From CAZLKN01 sp964560135 (GTDB lineage: Bacteria > Actinomycetota > JAICYB01): a DNA stretch of 25,087 nucleotides. The position numbers were made by a program, and so were the translations under genes. Positions 1-6,121 of the stretch are shown in pieces. The notes under the pieces were generated by a model that saw only the letters and a list, made by a program, of their open reading frames with translations, was not told the DNA's origin and did not search any database. The first letter of the stretch is position 1. Every line of letters begins with the position of its first letter. The DNA lies in contig CAZLKN010000044.1 of the NCBI GenBank assembly GCA_964560135.1, forward strand, positions 1 through 25,087. Direction: 5' to 3'.

Positions 1-414
1 GACCCCGCAGCCCTCGTTCGGCGGTGCCATGAGAAGCTGCTCAGGACACGCGGCGCCGTGCTCAGCCTCGCCTCCTTCGCCGGAGCCGGCGGTGGCCTGA
101 CCTGGCTCGGGGTGGGCAACGTCGACGGTGTGCTCGTCCGGGGGGGCCCTGCGCGCGCCTCCCGCCGTGAGTGGCTGGCCTCCCGGGGCGGCGTCGTCGG
201 CTACCAGCTTCCATCCCTGCGGCCGGCTCACCTCGAGGTCGAGCCCGGCGACGTCCTTGTGCTCGCCACCGACGGGATCCGCCGAGGATTCACAGATCAC
301 CTCGCGGTACAGCATGAACCGGAGGAGATCGCCGCTCGCCTCGTTCGGACCTGCGCCCGTGAGGACGACGACGCGCTGGTCCTCGCGGTCAGACACACGG
401 GGGCGACGCGATGA
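1..414 (+). CDS. RsbX-like SpoIIE/PP2C-family serine phosphatase, C-terminal part (5' end outside window)
   Basis: The reading frame is open from the first base, so this is the last 137 residues of a gene that starts upstream; the first in-window ATG or GTG codons are not taken as the start. The sequence has the small PP2C/SpoIIE phosphatase pattern: a beta-strand run LTWLGVGNVDGVLV, a GVVGYQLPSLRP segment, then GDVLVLATDGI with the metal-binding Asp-Gly, and a DDDALVLAV end. This short form without sensor domains resembles RsbX, the phosphatase that dephosphorylates RsbR/RsbS and resets the stressosome (family knowledge). Its stop overlaps the start of the next gene in ATGA, so the two are translationally coupled. 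RsbR, RsbS and RsbT genes would be expected just upstream but cannot be seen. RsbX is preferred over a generic SpoIIE phosphatase because of its partner gene. Confidence 0.8.
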   Translation, partial: DPAALVRRCHEKLLRTRGAVLSLASFAGAGGGLTWLGVGNVDGVLVRGGPARASRREWLASRGGVVGYQLPSLRPAHLEVEPGDVLVLATDGIRRGFTDHLAVQHEPEEIAARLVRTCAREDDDALVLAVRHTGATR

Positions 415-1466
415 GCGTCGATCTGGACCGCCTGTTCGAGGAGTATGCGCAGATCCTCCAGGAGCGGCTCGGAGGATCTGAGGAGGCGGCGCTCCTGCGT
501 GCTTACGAGCTCGGCCGCCACGCCCTGGCGTCGGGGGCCGGCGCCGTCGACGTCGCAGCGGCGCACACCCAGGCCCTGACGGGGGTCCTCAGGAGCTCGG
601 CGAGCGCCGAGGAGGCCGCGCACCTGGCCGCATTGGGATCGGACCTGCTCACCGAAGCGCTCGCACCGTTCGAGATGACCCTGCGCGGATTCCGGGAGGC
701 GAACGACAGCCTCCGGGAGCTCACGGGGTCGCTGGAGCGACAGGTGGCCGACCGCACCCGGGACCTCGAAGCGAGCCTCGACCGTCTCCGGAACGCCCAT
801 CACCAGCGACAGCAGCTGTTGTCCAGGCTCGTCGTGGCCCAGGAGGAGGAACGGGCGACCGTCGCCCGGGACATCCACGACGACTCCATCCAGGTCATGA
901 CCGCCGCGATGATCCGGCTCGACCTGCTGGTCCGACGGCTCGAGGACCCGGTGTTGGCAGCCGGTGTCACCAAGGTCCGGGAGACGGTCCACGCCGCCGT
1001 GGGGCGCCTGCGCCGTCTCCTCTTCGATCTGGCGTCACCGGCACTCGAAAGCGAAGGACTCGCACAGGCGCTGGAGGAGGAGATCGAGGAGCTCCGCTCC
1101 GAGATGCCGGGCACCTCCATCGAGCTTCGCGCGAGCCTCACCCAGGAGGCGCCCATGGCGGCGCGGACGGTGATGTACCGCATCGCCAAGGAGGCGCTCA
1201 TCAACGCCCGGAAGCACGCTGAGCCGACGCACATCGAGATCACGGTCGGGGATCACGACGAGGGCGTGCGGATCAATATCCGTGACGACGGCCGCGGCTT
1301 CGATGCCGCTGAGGAAGATCTGCCGGCGGGGCACCTGGGCCTCACATCGATGCGAGAGCGAGCCAACCTCGCGGGCGGCTGGTGTCGGGTACGCAGCACA
1401 CGAGGCGCCGGCACCACCGTCGAGGCCTGGATACCGGCGCGAGGATCCCCCACCTCGGACGGGTAG
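411..1466 (+). CDS. Soluble histidine kinase with RsbU-N-like N-terminal domain
   Basis: 351 residues with no membrane segment. Residues 1-100 resemble the N-terminal domain of phosphatase RsbU: an ALLRAYELGRHAL helix, AAAHTQAL, and LTEALAPFEMTLRGFREAN. In RsbU this domain binds the kinase RsbT once RsbT leaves the stressosome. A coiled coil (about 100-145) leads to a HisKA_3 dimerisation domain with phospho-acceptor His156 in RDIHDDSIQ, then a GHKL ATPase with the N box at EALINARKHA (Asn265), DDGRGFD (292-298) and GHLGLTSMRERA (307-318). HisKA_3 kinases normally partner NarL-type regulators, and one lies convergently just downstream. The start is the ATG in the ATGA overlap with the phosphatase; there is no clear Shine-Dalgarno, so expression depends on coupling. 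The domain identities are strong; control by RsbT is inferred. Confidence 0.9.
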   Translation: MSVDLDRLFEEYAQILQERLGGSEEAALLRAYELGRHALASGAGAVDVAAAHTQALTGVLRSSASAEEAAHLAALGSDLLTEALAPFEMTLRGFREANDSLRELTGSLERQVADRTRDLEASLDRLRNAHHQRQQLLSRLVVAQEEERATVARDIHDDSIQVMTAAMIRLDLLVRRLEDPVLAAGVTKVRETVHAAVGRLRRLLFDLASPALESEGLAQALEEEIEELRSEMPGTSIELRASLTQEAPMAARTVMYRIAKEALINARKHAEPTHIEITVGDHDEGVRINIRDDGRGFDAAEEDLPAGHLGLTSMRERANLAGGWCRVRSTRGAGTTVEAWIPARGSPTSDG

Positions 1467-1504
1467 CTCCAGCCGAGCGAGCCCGGCGAGCTGATCGACG
1501 CCGA

Positions 1505-1530
1505 ACCGTACCCGTCTACTCCGGGTCGGT
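1505..1530. terminator. Hairpin between convergent kinase and regulator genes
   Basis: ACCG-T-ACCCG (1505-1514) pairs with CGGGTCGGT (1522-1530): 9 base pairs with one bulged T around a 7-nt loop. The regulator's stop codon (1516-1518) lies in the loop. It could terminate transcription from both sides; there is no U tract, so this rests on position and structure only. Confidence 0.4.
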
Positions 1531-2217
1531 CGCGCTGCGCTCCGGTACCGAGAGGATCCCCATCCGCATGCCCTTCGAAACGGCCTCGAGCTGGCTGCGG
1601 GCATCCAGCTTCGCCAGCACGCTTTTCACGTGGGAACGAACCGTGTGCCACGAGATGCCCAGGGTTTTCGCGATCCCCTTGAGATCGCCGCCCTCCGTGA
1701 GGAAGGCGAGGACCTGCGTCTCGCGTGCGGTCAGCGGGTTCGCCGGGGAACGCGGGGAGGGTGAGACGAGCCGGCTCATGGTCCGCTGCGGGATGACCAC
1801 CTGGCCCCCGTGGACCTTGTGGATGGCGTCCACGAGCTCGTCGACACCCGACTCCTTCAGCAGGAAGCCGGATGCGCCCGCCTCCATCGCTCGTGGAAGC
1901 AGACCGGCGTCGATGGTGGCGGTGAGCATCAGAACGTGCGTTTCCGGCATGCGTCGCCTCAGCCGCCTCGCGACCTCGATGCCGTCGATGTCGGGAAGGC
2001 CGACGTCGACGACGGCCACGTGCGGCGAGACCTCCTCCGCGCGGGCGCAGCCTTCCTCACCAGTCGTCGCCGTCGCCACGACGACGAGCCCGGGCCGATC
2101 TGCCAGCGCCGCCGCCAACGCCTCCACGAAGACCGGATGGTCGTCGACCAGCAGGACGCGGATCGGGTCGGACCCGCTGTCCGTTGCGGAGTCGTGGGGC
2201 TGATTCACTTCGGCCAT
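1516..2217 (-). CDS. NarL/FixJ-type response regulator (REC + LuxR HTH)
   Basis: 233 residues from ATG 2217. The receiver domain (about 18-135) has the acidic pair Asp25-Asp26 in LLVDDHPVF, phospho-acceptor Asp71 in VVDVGLPDIDG, Thr99 in MLTAT and Lys121 in LLKES, so it should be phosphorylatable. The C-terminal LuxR-type helix-turn-helix (about 160-215) reads NPLTARETQVLAFL, GIAKTLGISWHTVRSHVKSV. The motif GGCAGGAG directly abuts the ATG but sits 9 nt before an in-frame GTG at 2208, which may be the true start (230 residues). It is the third gene of the reverse-strand surface-protein operon; its 5' end overlaps the annotated end of the DUF916 gene by about 160 nt. The convergent HisKA_3 kinase is the likely partner (inference from class matching and position). 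Confidence 0.92.
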   Translation of the reverse strand: MAEVNQPHDSATDSGSDPIRVLLVDDHPVFVEALAAALADRPGLVVVATATTGEEGCARAEEVSPHVAVVDVGLPDIDGIEVARRLRRRMPETHVLMLTATIDAGLLPRAMEAGASGFLLKESGVDELVDAIHKVHGGQVVIPQRTMSRLVSPSPRSPANPLTARETQVLAFLTEGGDLKGIAKTLGISWHTVRSHVKSVLAKLDARSQLEAVSKGMRMGILSVPERSATDPE

Positions 2218-3244
2218 CTCCTGCCACGATAGTCGTTCGCGCCGGCGAAGGGGAGGGCCGGCGTGTTGACGTCCGTGGACCGCCGTCGCCGGTGTCCTCG
2301 ATGAGCTGGAGCGCCTCCCGGGCCCGGCGCCAGAACCGCAGGAACCGCCAGCCCACGAAGCCGATGGCGAGCAGGCCTGCCGGCACCCCGAGGAGCAAAG
2401 CGATCGGGATGAGACGGACGGAGGTCGTGCTCTGGAGCGCCTGGTCGTCGCCGTAGTGAACCGTCGCCGTCGCCCGGCCGAAGAACGTCGTCGGCGGGTT
2501 CTCCCAGCGCGCCGTGAGAACCGTATCCGAGCCGGCCAACAGCTCCGTGGTCCCAAAGTCCAGACGGACGTCTTCCGAGAGCCATCCGGAGAGCTCGATC
2601 GTCCCGGACACCGGAACGCGGACGTTCCCCCGATTGGACGCGGGCAACAGGAAGACGATGTCCCCGCCGGAGCGTGTCCAGCTCAGAGCCCCGGCATCCA
2701 GACGCCGCTCTGCCTTGCCCTCGACCGTCAGGTAGATGCGGGCCCCGACACGCTCGATGATGTCGATCTGCAACTGCGTGTCGTCGCCCATGTCCTCGGA
2801 CTCCCCGTGACGCGGTGCCGCTTCCAGGACGACGCCGGCGGCGTAGTCACCCGGCTCGGCGGACGCGGGGACCGTGACGCGGAAGGGCAGACGGAGACGC
2901 TCGCCGGGCTCCAGCCGGATCCGGTCCGTCTCCAGAGATACCCACGCGCCAAGGTCCTGCGGGTCCTCGGCGCGCTCCTGCAGTGCGAATCCACCCTGCG
3001 GGGTCGTGAACGCATCCGCAGCGTAGACCAGGACGTCCAACGGCTCCGACCGGCTGTTGATGGCGAGGGCCACTCCCTCTACCGTCTCCCCGGGGAGCAC
3101 CGAGTAGGTGAACCAGTCCTGGGCGGAGAGCGGACGGATCCCGAACCCGTCCCGCTCCGCTGCGAACCCCGGTGCGGCGACCACCAGGACGGCAAACGAC
3201 AGCACTGCGAGAAGGGATCCACGTCGTTGCATGTGCCGTCGCAT
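2057..3244 (-). CDS. Secreted single-pass DUF916/WxL-associated surface protein
   Basis: 395 residues from ATG 3244, chosen because GGAGG lies 5 nt upstream and a signal peptide follows at once (hydrophobic 10-26, cleavage near GFAA/ERDG). The extracellular part is beta-rich with two Ig-like modules: about 40-170 (SVLPGETVEGVALAINSRSEP, VSLETDRIRLEPGE, PGDYAAGVVLEA) and about 170-275 (NRGNVRVPVSG, TARWENPPTTFFGRATATVHYG). A membrane helix follows (278-299), then a basic cytoplasmic tail. This order matches DUF916-type proteins encoded beside WxL proteins, proposed in Firmicutes to bind WxL partners and peptidoglycan. The tail after about residue 345 is Arg/Gly/Ala-rich and lies over the conserved receiver domain of the next gene, so the last 45-50 residues are doubtful; a frameshift would give a stop at 2205 instead. 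Confidence 0.8.
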   Translation of the reverse strand: MRRHMQRRGSLLAVLSFAVLVVAAPGFAAERDGFGIRPLSAQDWFTYSVLPGETVEGVALAINSRSEPLDVLVYAADAFTTPQGGFALQERAEDPQDLGAWVSLETDRIRLEPGERLRLPFRVTVPASAEPGDYAAGVVLEAAPRHGESEDMGDDTQLQIDIIERVGARIYLTVEGKAERRLDAGALSWTRSGGDIVFLLPASNRGNVRVPVSGTIELSGWLSEDVRLDFGTTELLAGSDTVLTARWENPPTTFFGRATATVHYGDDQALQSTTSVRLIPIALLLGVPAGLLAIGFVGWRFLRFWRRAREALQLIEDTGDGGPRTSTRRPSPSPARTTIVAGDGRSESAPRLRNGQRVRPDPRPAGRRPSGLRGGVGGGAGRSARARRRGDGDDW

Positions 3245-3302
3245 CCTGGCCTCCATATCGCGGGTGAACATACGCAGGTTTCCGTGTGACACGCCGGTCC
3301 CC

Positions 3303-3321
3303 CGGGGGCTGTAGGCCCCCG
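3303..3321 (-). promoter_or_regulatory. Intercistronic hairpin between WxL-like and DUF916 genes
   Basis: CGGGGGC (3303-3309) and GCCCCCG (3315-3321) form a perfect 7-bp GC stem around a 5-nt loop. It lies 21 nt after the WxL-like stop and about 60 nt before the DUF916 start. No U tract follows on the reverse strand, so partial termination or mRNA protection is more likely than full termination. It could set a higher yield of the small secreted protein than of its membrane partner (inference). Confidence 0.5.
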
Positions 3322-3342
3322 AGGACACCGCCGTTCGCCTCG

Positions 3343-3912
3343 CTAGACCGTGGTGACGGTCAGCGTGGCCGTGTAGGGGTTCAACGTCGACGTACCCACC
3401 TCGCCGCTCCAGTTCGAGCGGAACGCGTTCGCGGGGATCGTCAGCGCGAATGCGGGGGTGTAGCCGTAGGTGCCCTTGTGGTCCCCCGCCGAACCCAGCA
3501 GGGTCTGGTCGGAACCGGTCAACGCCAGGTCCGTGGCTTTGGTGAGCCCGGTGGCCGGGTCGCTGTCCGTGCCAGCGGTGACGGTGCCCACCGTGGCCAC
3601 GAGGTTGCCGACGTCGACGGTGCGCTCGGTGGTCTCCACCGTGCCGGCCGCGCTGACGAGGCCGGTCGAGGAAACACTGACCGTCCACGCGGCGCCGGTC
3701 CCACGGGGATCGGTGCTCTCCCACGCGGAGTCGGCGTTGGCGTTCACCGTCTGGTTGGACCCGGTCAGGGTCGCGGGGTCGAACGACACGTTCGAACGCG
3801 TGGTGCTCAACGCGCCGCCGTCGACGGTCACGTTGGCCTCGTCGGCCGCAGCGTGCGGAACGACCAGCGAGAGCGCTGCCAGCACTCCCAGAGCCGAGAT
3901 GATCTTGCGCAT
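3343..3912 (-). CDS. Small secreted WxL-like surface protein
   Basis: 189 residues from ATG 3912, selected because AAGGAG lies 6 nt upstream. A signal peptide is clear (MRKIISALGVLAALSLVV, cleavage near HAAA/DEA). The mature part is Ser/Thr/Gly/Ala-rich and beta-predicted, with evenly spaced short strands, AWTVSVSSTG, and a closing GTYGYTPAFALTIPANAF...NPYTATLTVTTV that resembles the end of WxL cell-wall-binding domains. There is no membrane helix and no LPXTG motif. The strict Trp-x-Leu motif is not present (a Trp-Thr-Val occurs), so the call rests on overall pattern plus the adjacent DUF916 gene. First gene of the operon; the 220-nt gap to 4132 should contain its promoter. An unrelated secreted beta-protein is the alternative. 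Confidence 0.7.
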   Translation of the reverse strand: MRKIISALGVLAALSLVVPHAAADEANVTVDGGALSTTRSNVSFDPATLTGSNQTVNANADSAWESTDPRGTGAAWTVSVSSTGLVSAAGTVETTERTVDVGNLVATVGTVTAGTDSDPATGLTKATDLALTGSDQTLLGSAGDHKGTYGYTPAFALTIPANAFRSNWSGEVGTSTLNPYTATLTVTTV

Positions 3913-4042
3913 TTCATACTCCTTGTTCGATGGTGCTCGGATGGTTCTTGCTTGCCCGCATCCCATCGCGCCGGCTGCAGACACACCGCCTCCCTTGAAA
4001 CCATGACTCTCCGGCGCTGTTGGTTGCGGTCATGTAGAGACT

Positions 4043-4060
4043 CGACGGCCGCGGCCGTCG
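4043..4060. promoter_or_regulatory. 18-bp perfect palindrome upstream of the surface operon
   Basis: CGACGGCC-GC-GGCCGTCG reads identically on both strands. It sits about 130 nt upstream of the WxL-like start and 73 nt after the stop of the oxidoreductase gene. It could be an operator for a dimeric regulator or a GC-only terminator stem. The rest of 3913-4132 shows no recognised feature. Confidence 0.4.
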
Positions 4061-4132
4061 GGCGCAGCCCCACCAGAGGACGGGCGAACTACCGCCTTTG
4101 GATGAGTGGGGACGGACCGGCCCCCGGATGGG

Positions 4133-4981
4133 TTACAGGGACCGGGTATGCGGCAGGACGTCGGAGGCGAAGCGGGCCACGTCGTCGGGGTCGTCCAGGG
4201 CGAAGGGCACGGTTCCGAAGCACATGACCGCGTGCTCGACCCCCAGGGCGGCGAAGGCGGCGAGCCGGTCGACGATCTCCTCGGCGGAACCGGAGACGTA
4301 CTGGCCGATGGAGCGCTTCATCCGGGCGTCGCCGAGGTGGGCGGCGCGCTCGGCGTAGGCGTCCGGGTCGGAGAACCAGGCGGCGTTCCAGCCGTCGCCG
4401 ACGCGGCCCGCCAGGGCCACGGCCCGGTCCCCCTTGCCGCCGATCCAGATCGCCGGGGGCTCCGCGGGGGCGGGTGCGAGCACGGCGTCGTCCAGGCGGT
4501 AGTGCCGGCCCTCGTAGGACACCCGCTCGCCGGTGAACAGGGCCCGGATCACCTCGGCGGACTCCCCGAGACGCTCCAGGCGCACCCCGGCCCGCGGGAA
4601 GGGGATCCCGAACAGCTCGAACTCCCGCTCGTACCAGCCGGCCCCGAGGCCGAGCTCGAGGCGCCCGCCGGAGGCGAGGTGGATGGTTGATGCCATCTTC
4701 GCCACGAGCGCGGGCGGACGGAACTCGTTGCACAGCACCATCGTCCCGAGGCGCACGCGCTCGGTCTCGGCGGCGAGCACCGACAGCGTGGTGAGCGGTT
4801 CGAGGCAGCCGATCAGCTCGTCCGAACCCCCGTACTTCGCCAGGTCGAACACCAGGTGGTCGGACACCCACACGGAGTCGAACCCGAGCCGCTCGGCGGC
4901 CACGGCGACGGCCACCACACCTTCGAGGGTCACCGGACGCCCCGGCGCGTCGTAGTGTGGCAGCGCCAGCCCGATCTTCAC
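4133..4981 (-). CDS. LLM-class (luciferase-like) F420-dependent oxidoreductase
   Basis: 282 residues from GTG 4981, which has GGGGAG 8 nt upstream; the protein opens directly with the first barrel strand MKIGLALPHY. Bacterial-luciferase TIM-barrel pattern: AERLGFDSVWVSDHLV (about 33-48), LTTLSVLAAETERVRLGTMVL (77-97), STIHLASGGRLELGLGAGWYEREFELFGIPF, YEGRHYRLDDAVLAPAP and PPAIWIGGKGDRAVALAGRVGDGWN. These are typical of actinobacterial enzymes that use coenzyme F420 rather than FMN; the substrate cannot be predicted. The length is normal for the short subfamily. It is divergent from the Fpg gene with a 76-nt shared promoter region. The family call is firm; F420 rather than FMN use is inferred from the subfamily and supported by the nearby FrhB-like gene. 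Confidence 0.93.
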   Translation of the reverse strand: MKIGLALPHYDAPGRPVTLEGVVAVAVAAERLGFDSVWVSDHLVFDLAKYGGSDELIGCLEPLTTLSVLAAETERVRLGTMVLCNEFRPPALVAKMASTIHLASGGRLELGLGAGWYEREFELFGIPFPRAGVRLERLGESAEVIRALFTGERVSYEGRHYRLDDAVLAPAPAEPPAIWIGGKGDRAVALAGRVGDGWNAAWFSDPDAYAERAAHLGDARMKRSIGQYVSGSAEEIVDRLAAFAALGVEHAVMCFGTVPFALDDPDDVARFASDVLPHTRSL

Positions 4982-5057
4982 GACGGCTGCTCCCCCGGGT
5001 GGGCTCCGGGCAAGAGATCCTTGGGTACCGCTACGGCGTCGTGCACGGAGATGGATT

Positions 5058-5888
5058 ATGCCAGAGCTGCCGGAGGTCGATGGATTCCGGGCCCTGATCG
5101 AACGGGTCGCGCTGGGCCGCCGCATCGTCCGGGCCCGGGCGCTGGACGATTGGATGGTGAAGGACACCACCCCGCAGGCCGTCTCCGAGGACCTGTCCGG
5201 CCGCACCATCGGGGCCGTGGAGCGGCGAGGCAAGATCGTGCTGCTGTTCGTGCGCCGGCGCCGGCGGGAGGCCGATCCCCCGGCCCTCGCCCTGCACTTC
5301 GGGATGACCGGCCATCCGGTGGAAGCCGCCGCCGGCGAGCCCGTCCACCGCTGGGACCGGCTGGTGCTCCGGCTCGCGGGGGCCGGGGAACTGCGCTACC
5401 GCAACAGCCGGCGGCTCGGGTTCATCCGTGTGCTCCCCCGAAGCGAGCTCACCGACCTGCTCTGGGGGCTCGGACCCGACCCCCTGGAAGCGCCGGCCGA
5501 CTACCTCCGCGACGGATTCGCGATCAGACGGGCGACGGTGAAGGCGGTGCTCCTCGACCAGGCGTTCCTCGCCGGCGTCGGCAACATCTACGCCGACGAG
5601 GCGCTGTTCGCGGCGGGCGTGCGTCCGGACCGGCAGGCCTCCTCGCTGCTGCCCGCGGAGGCTACCGAGTTGCACCGCGAGCTGCGGGCGATCCTGCGGC
5701 GCGCGGTCCGGGCCGCCGTCGCCGGGCGGACGGCCGCATTCCCGCTCGCCGGTCTGCGCGGGCGTGCCGCGCGCAACCTGGCCCTCACCGGCACGGCGGG
5801 TGTGGGCTGTCCGCGCTGCGGCGGGGAGCTTGGGGCGATGCGCATCGCCGGCCGCACCTCCTACCACTGCCGCTCCTGTCAGCACTGA
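5058..5888 (+). CDS. mutM: Formamidopyrimidine-DNA glycosylase (Fpg/MutM)
   Basis: 276 residues, full length. It removes oxidised purines such as 8-oxoguanine and cleaves at the abasic site. The N-terminus MPELPEV supplies the catalytic Pro2 and Glu3; Lys59 in RRGKIVLL is the conserved beta-clamp lysine. The helix-two-turn-helix is seen at about 173-205 (KAVLLDQAFLAGVGNIYADEALF), and the zinc finger closes the protein: Cys251-x2-Cys254 and Cys271-x2-Cys274 with the GRTSYHC loop. GGAG lies 7 nt before the ATG. It is convergent with the MoaD-like gene: the two coding ends overlap by 10 nt (5879-5888). The substrate could be another oxidised base, as in Nei-type relatives, but the zinc finger and PELPEV favour Fpg. 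Confidence 0.96.
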   Translation: MPELPEVDGFRALIERVALGRRIVRARALDDWMVKDTTPQAVSEDLSGRTIGAVERRGKIVLLFVRRRRREADPPALALHFGMTGHPVEAAAGEPVHRWDRLVLRLAGAGELRYRNSRRLGFIRVLPRSELTDLLWGLGPDPLEAPADYLRDGFAIRRATVKAVLLDQAFLAGVGNIYADEALFAAGVRPDRQASSLLPAEATELHRELRAILRRAVRAAVAGRTAAFPLAGLRGRAARNLALTGTAGVGCPRCGGELGAMRIAGRTSYHCRSCQH

Positions 5889-6121
5889 CCACCCGACACC
5901 GGCGGCAGGACGGCCACCTCGTCGGCTTCCCCCACGGCGTGCTCCGGAGCGGCGCGCTCGCCGTTCACCCACACGGTGCAGTGCTCGAGCTGCCCGGCGA
6001 CCTCGGGTCCGAACCGTTCCGCCACGGATACGAGGACCTGCTCCACGGTGTCCCCGGCCAGCTCGATCTCCCGCACGCCCGCGCTCTGCGCCACGGACGC
6101 GAACAGCAGCACCCTCGGCAT
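5879..6121 (-). CDS. MoaD/ThiS-family ubiquitin-like sulfur carrier with C-terminal extension
   Basis: 80 residues with the beta-grasp pattern of MoaD: PRVLLFASVAQSAGVREIEL, TVEQVLVSVAERFG, CTVWVNGERA and EADEVAVLPPVSGG. MoaD and ThiS carry a thiocarboxylate on a terminal Gly-Gly, used for molybdopterin or thiazole synthesis. Here the Gly-Gly is followed by Gln-Cys before the stop, so the activating end is masked unless the last two residues are removed. The ATG overlaps the stop of the FrhB-like gene (TGATG), so the two are coupled. The last codons overlap the Fpg gene on the other strand. It might be a general sulfur carrier rather than a molybdopterin synthase subunit; no MoaE or MoeB is visible. 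Confidence 0.85.
   Translation of the reverse strand: MPRVLLFASVAQSAGVREIELAGDTVEQVLVSVAERFGPEVAGQLEHCTVWVNGERAAPEHAVGEADEVAVLPPVSGGQC

Noticed and set aside
3245..3724. N-terminal extension of the DUF916 reading frame upstream of 3244
   Set aside because: The extension is His/Arg/Gly-rich shadow of the WxL-like gene; a good ribosome site and a signal peptide start at 3244.
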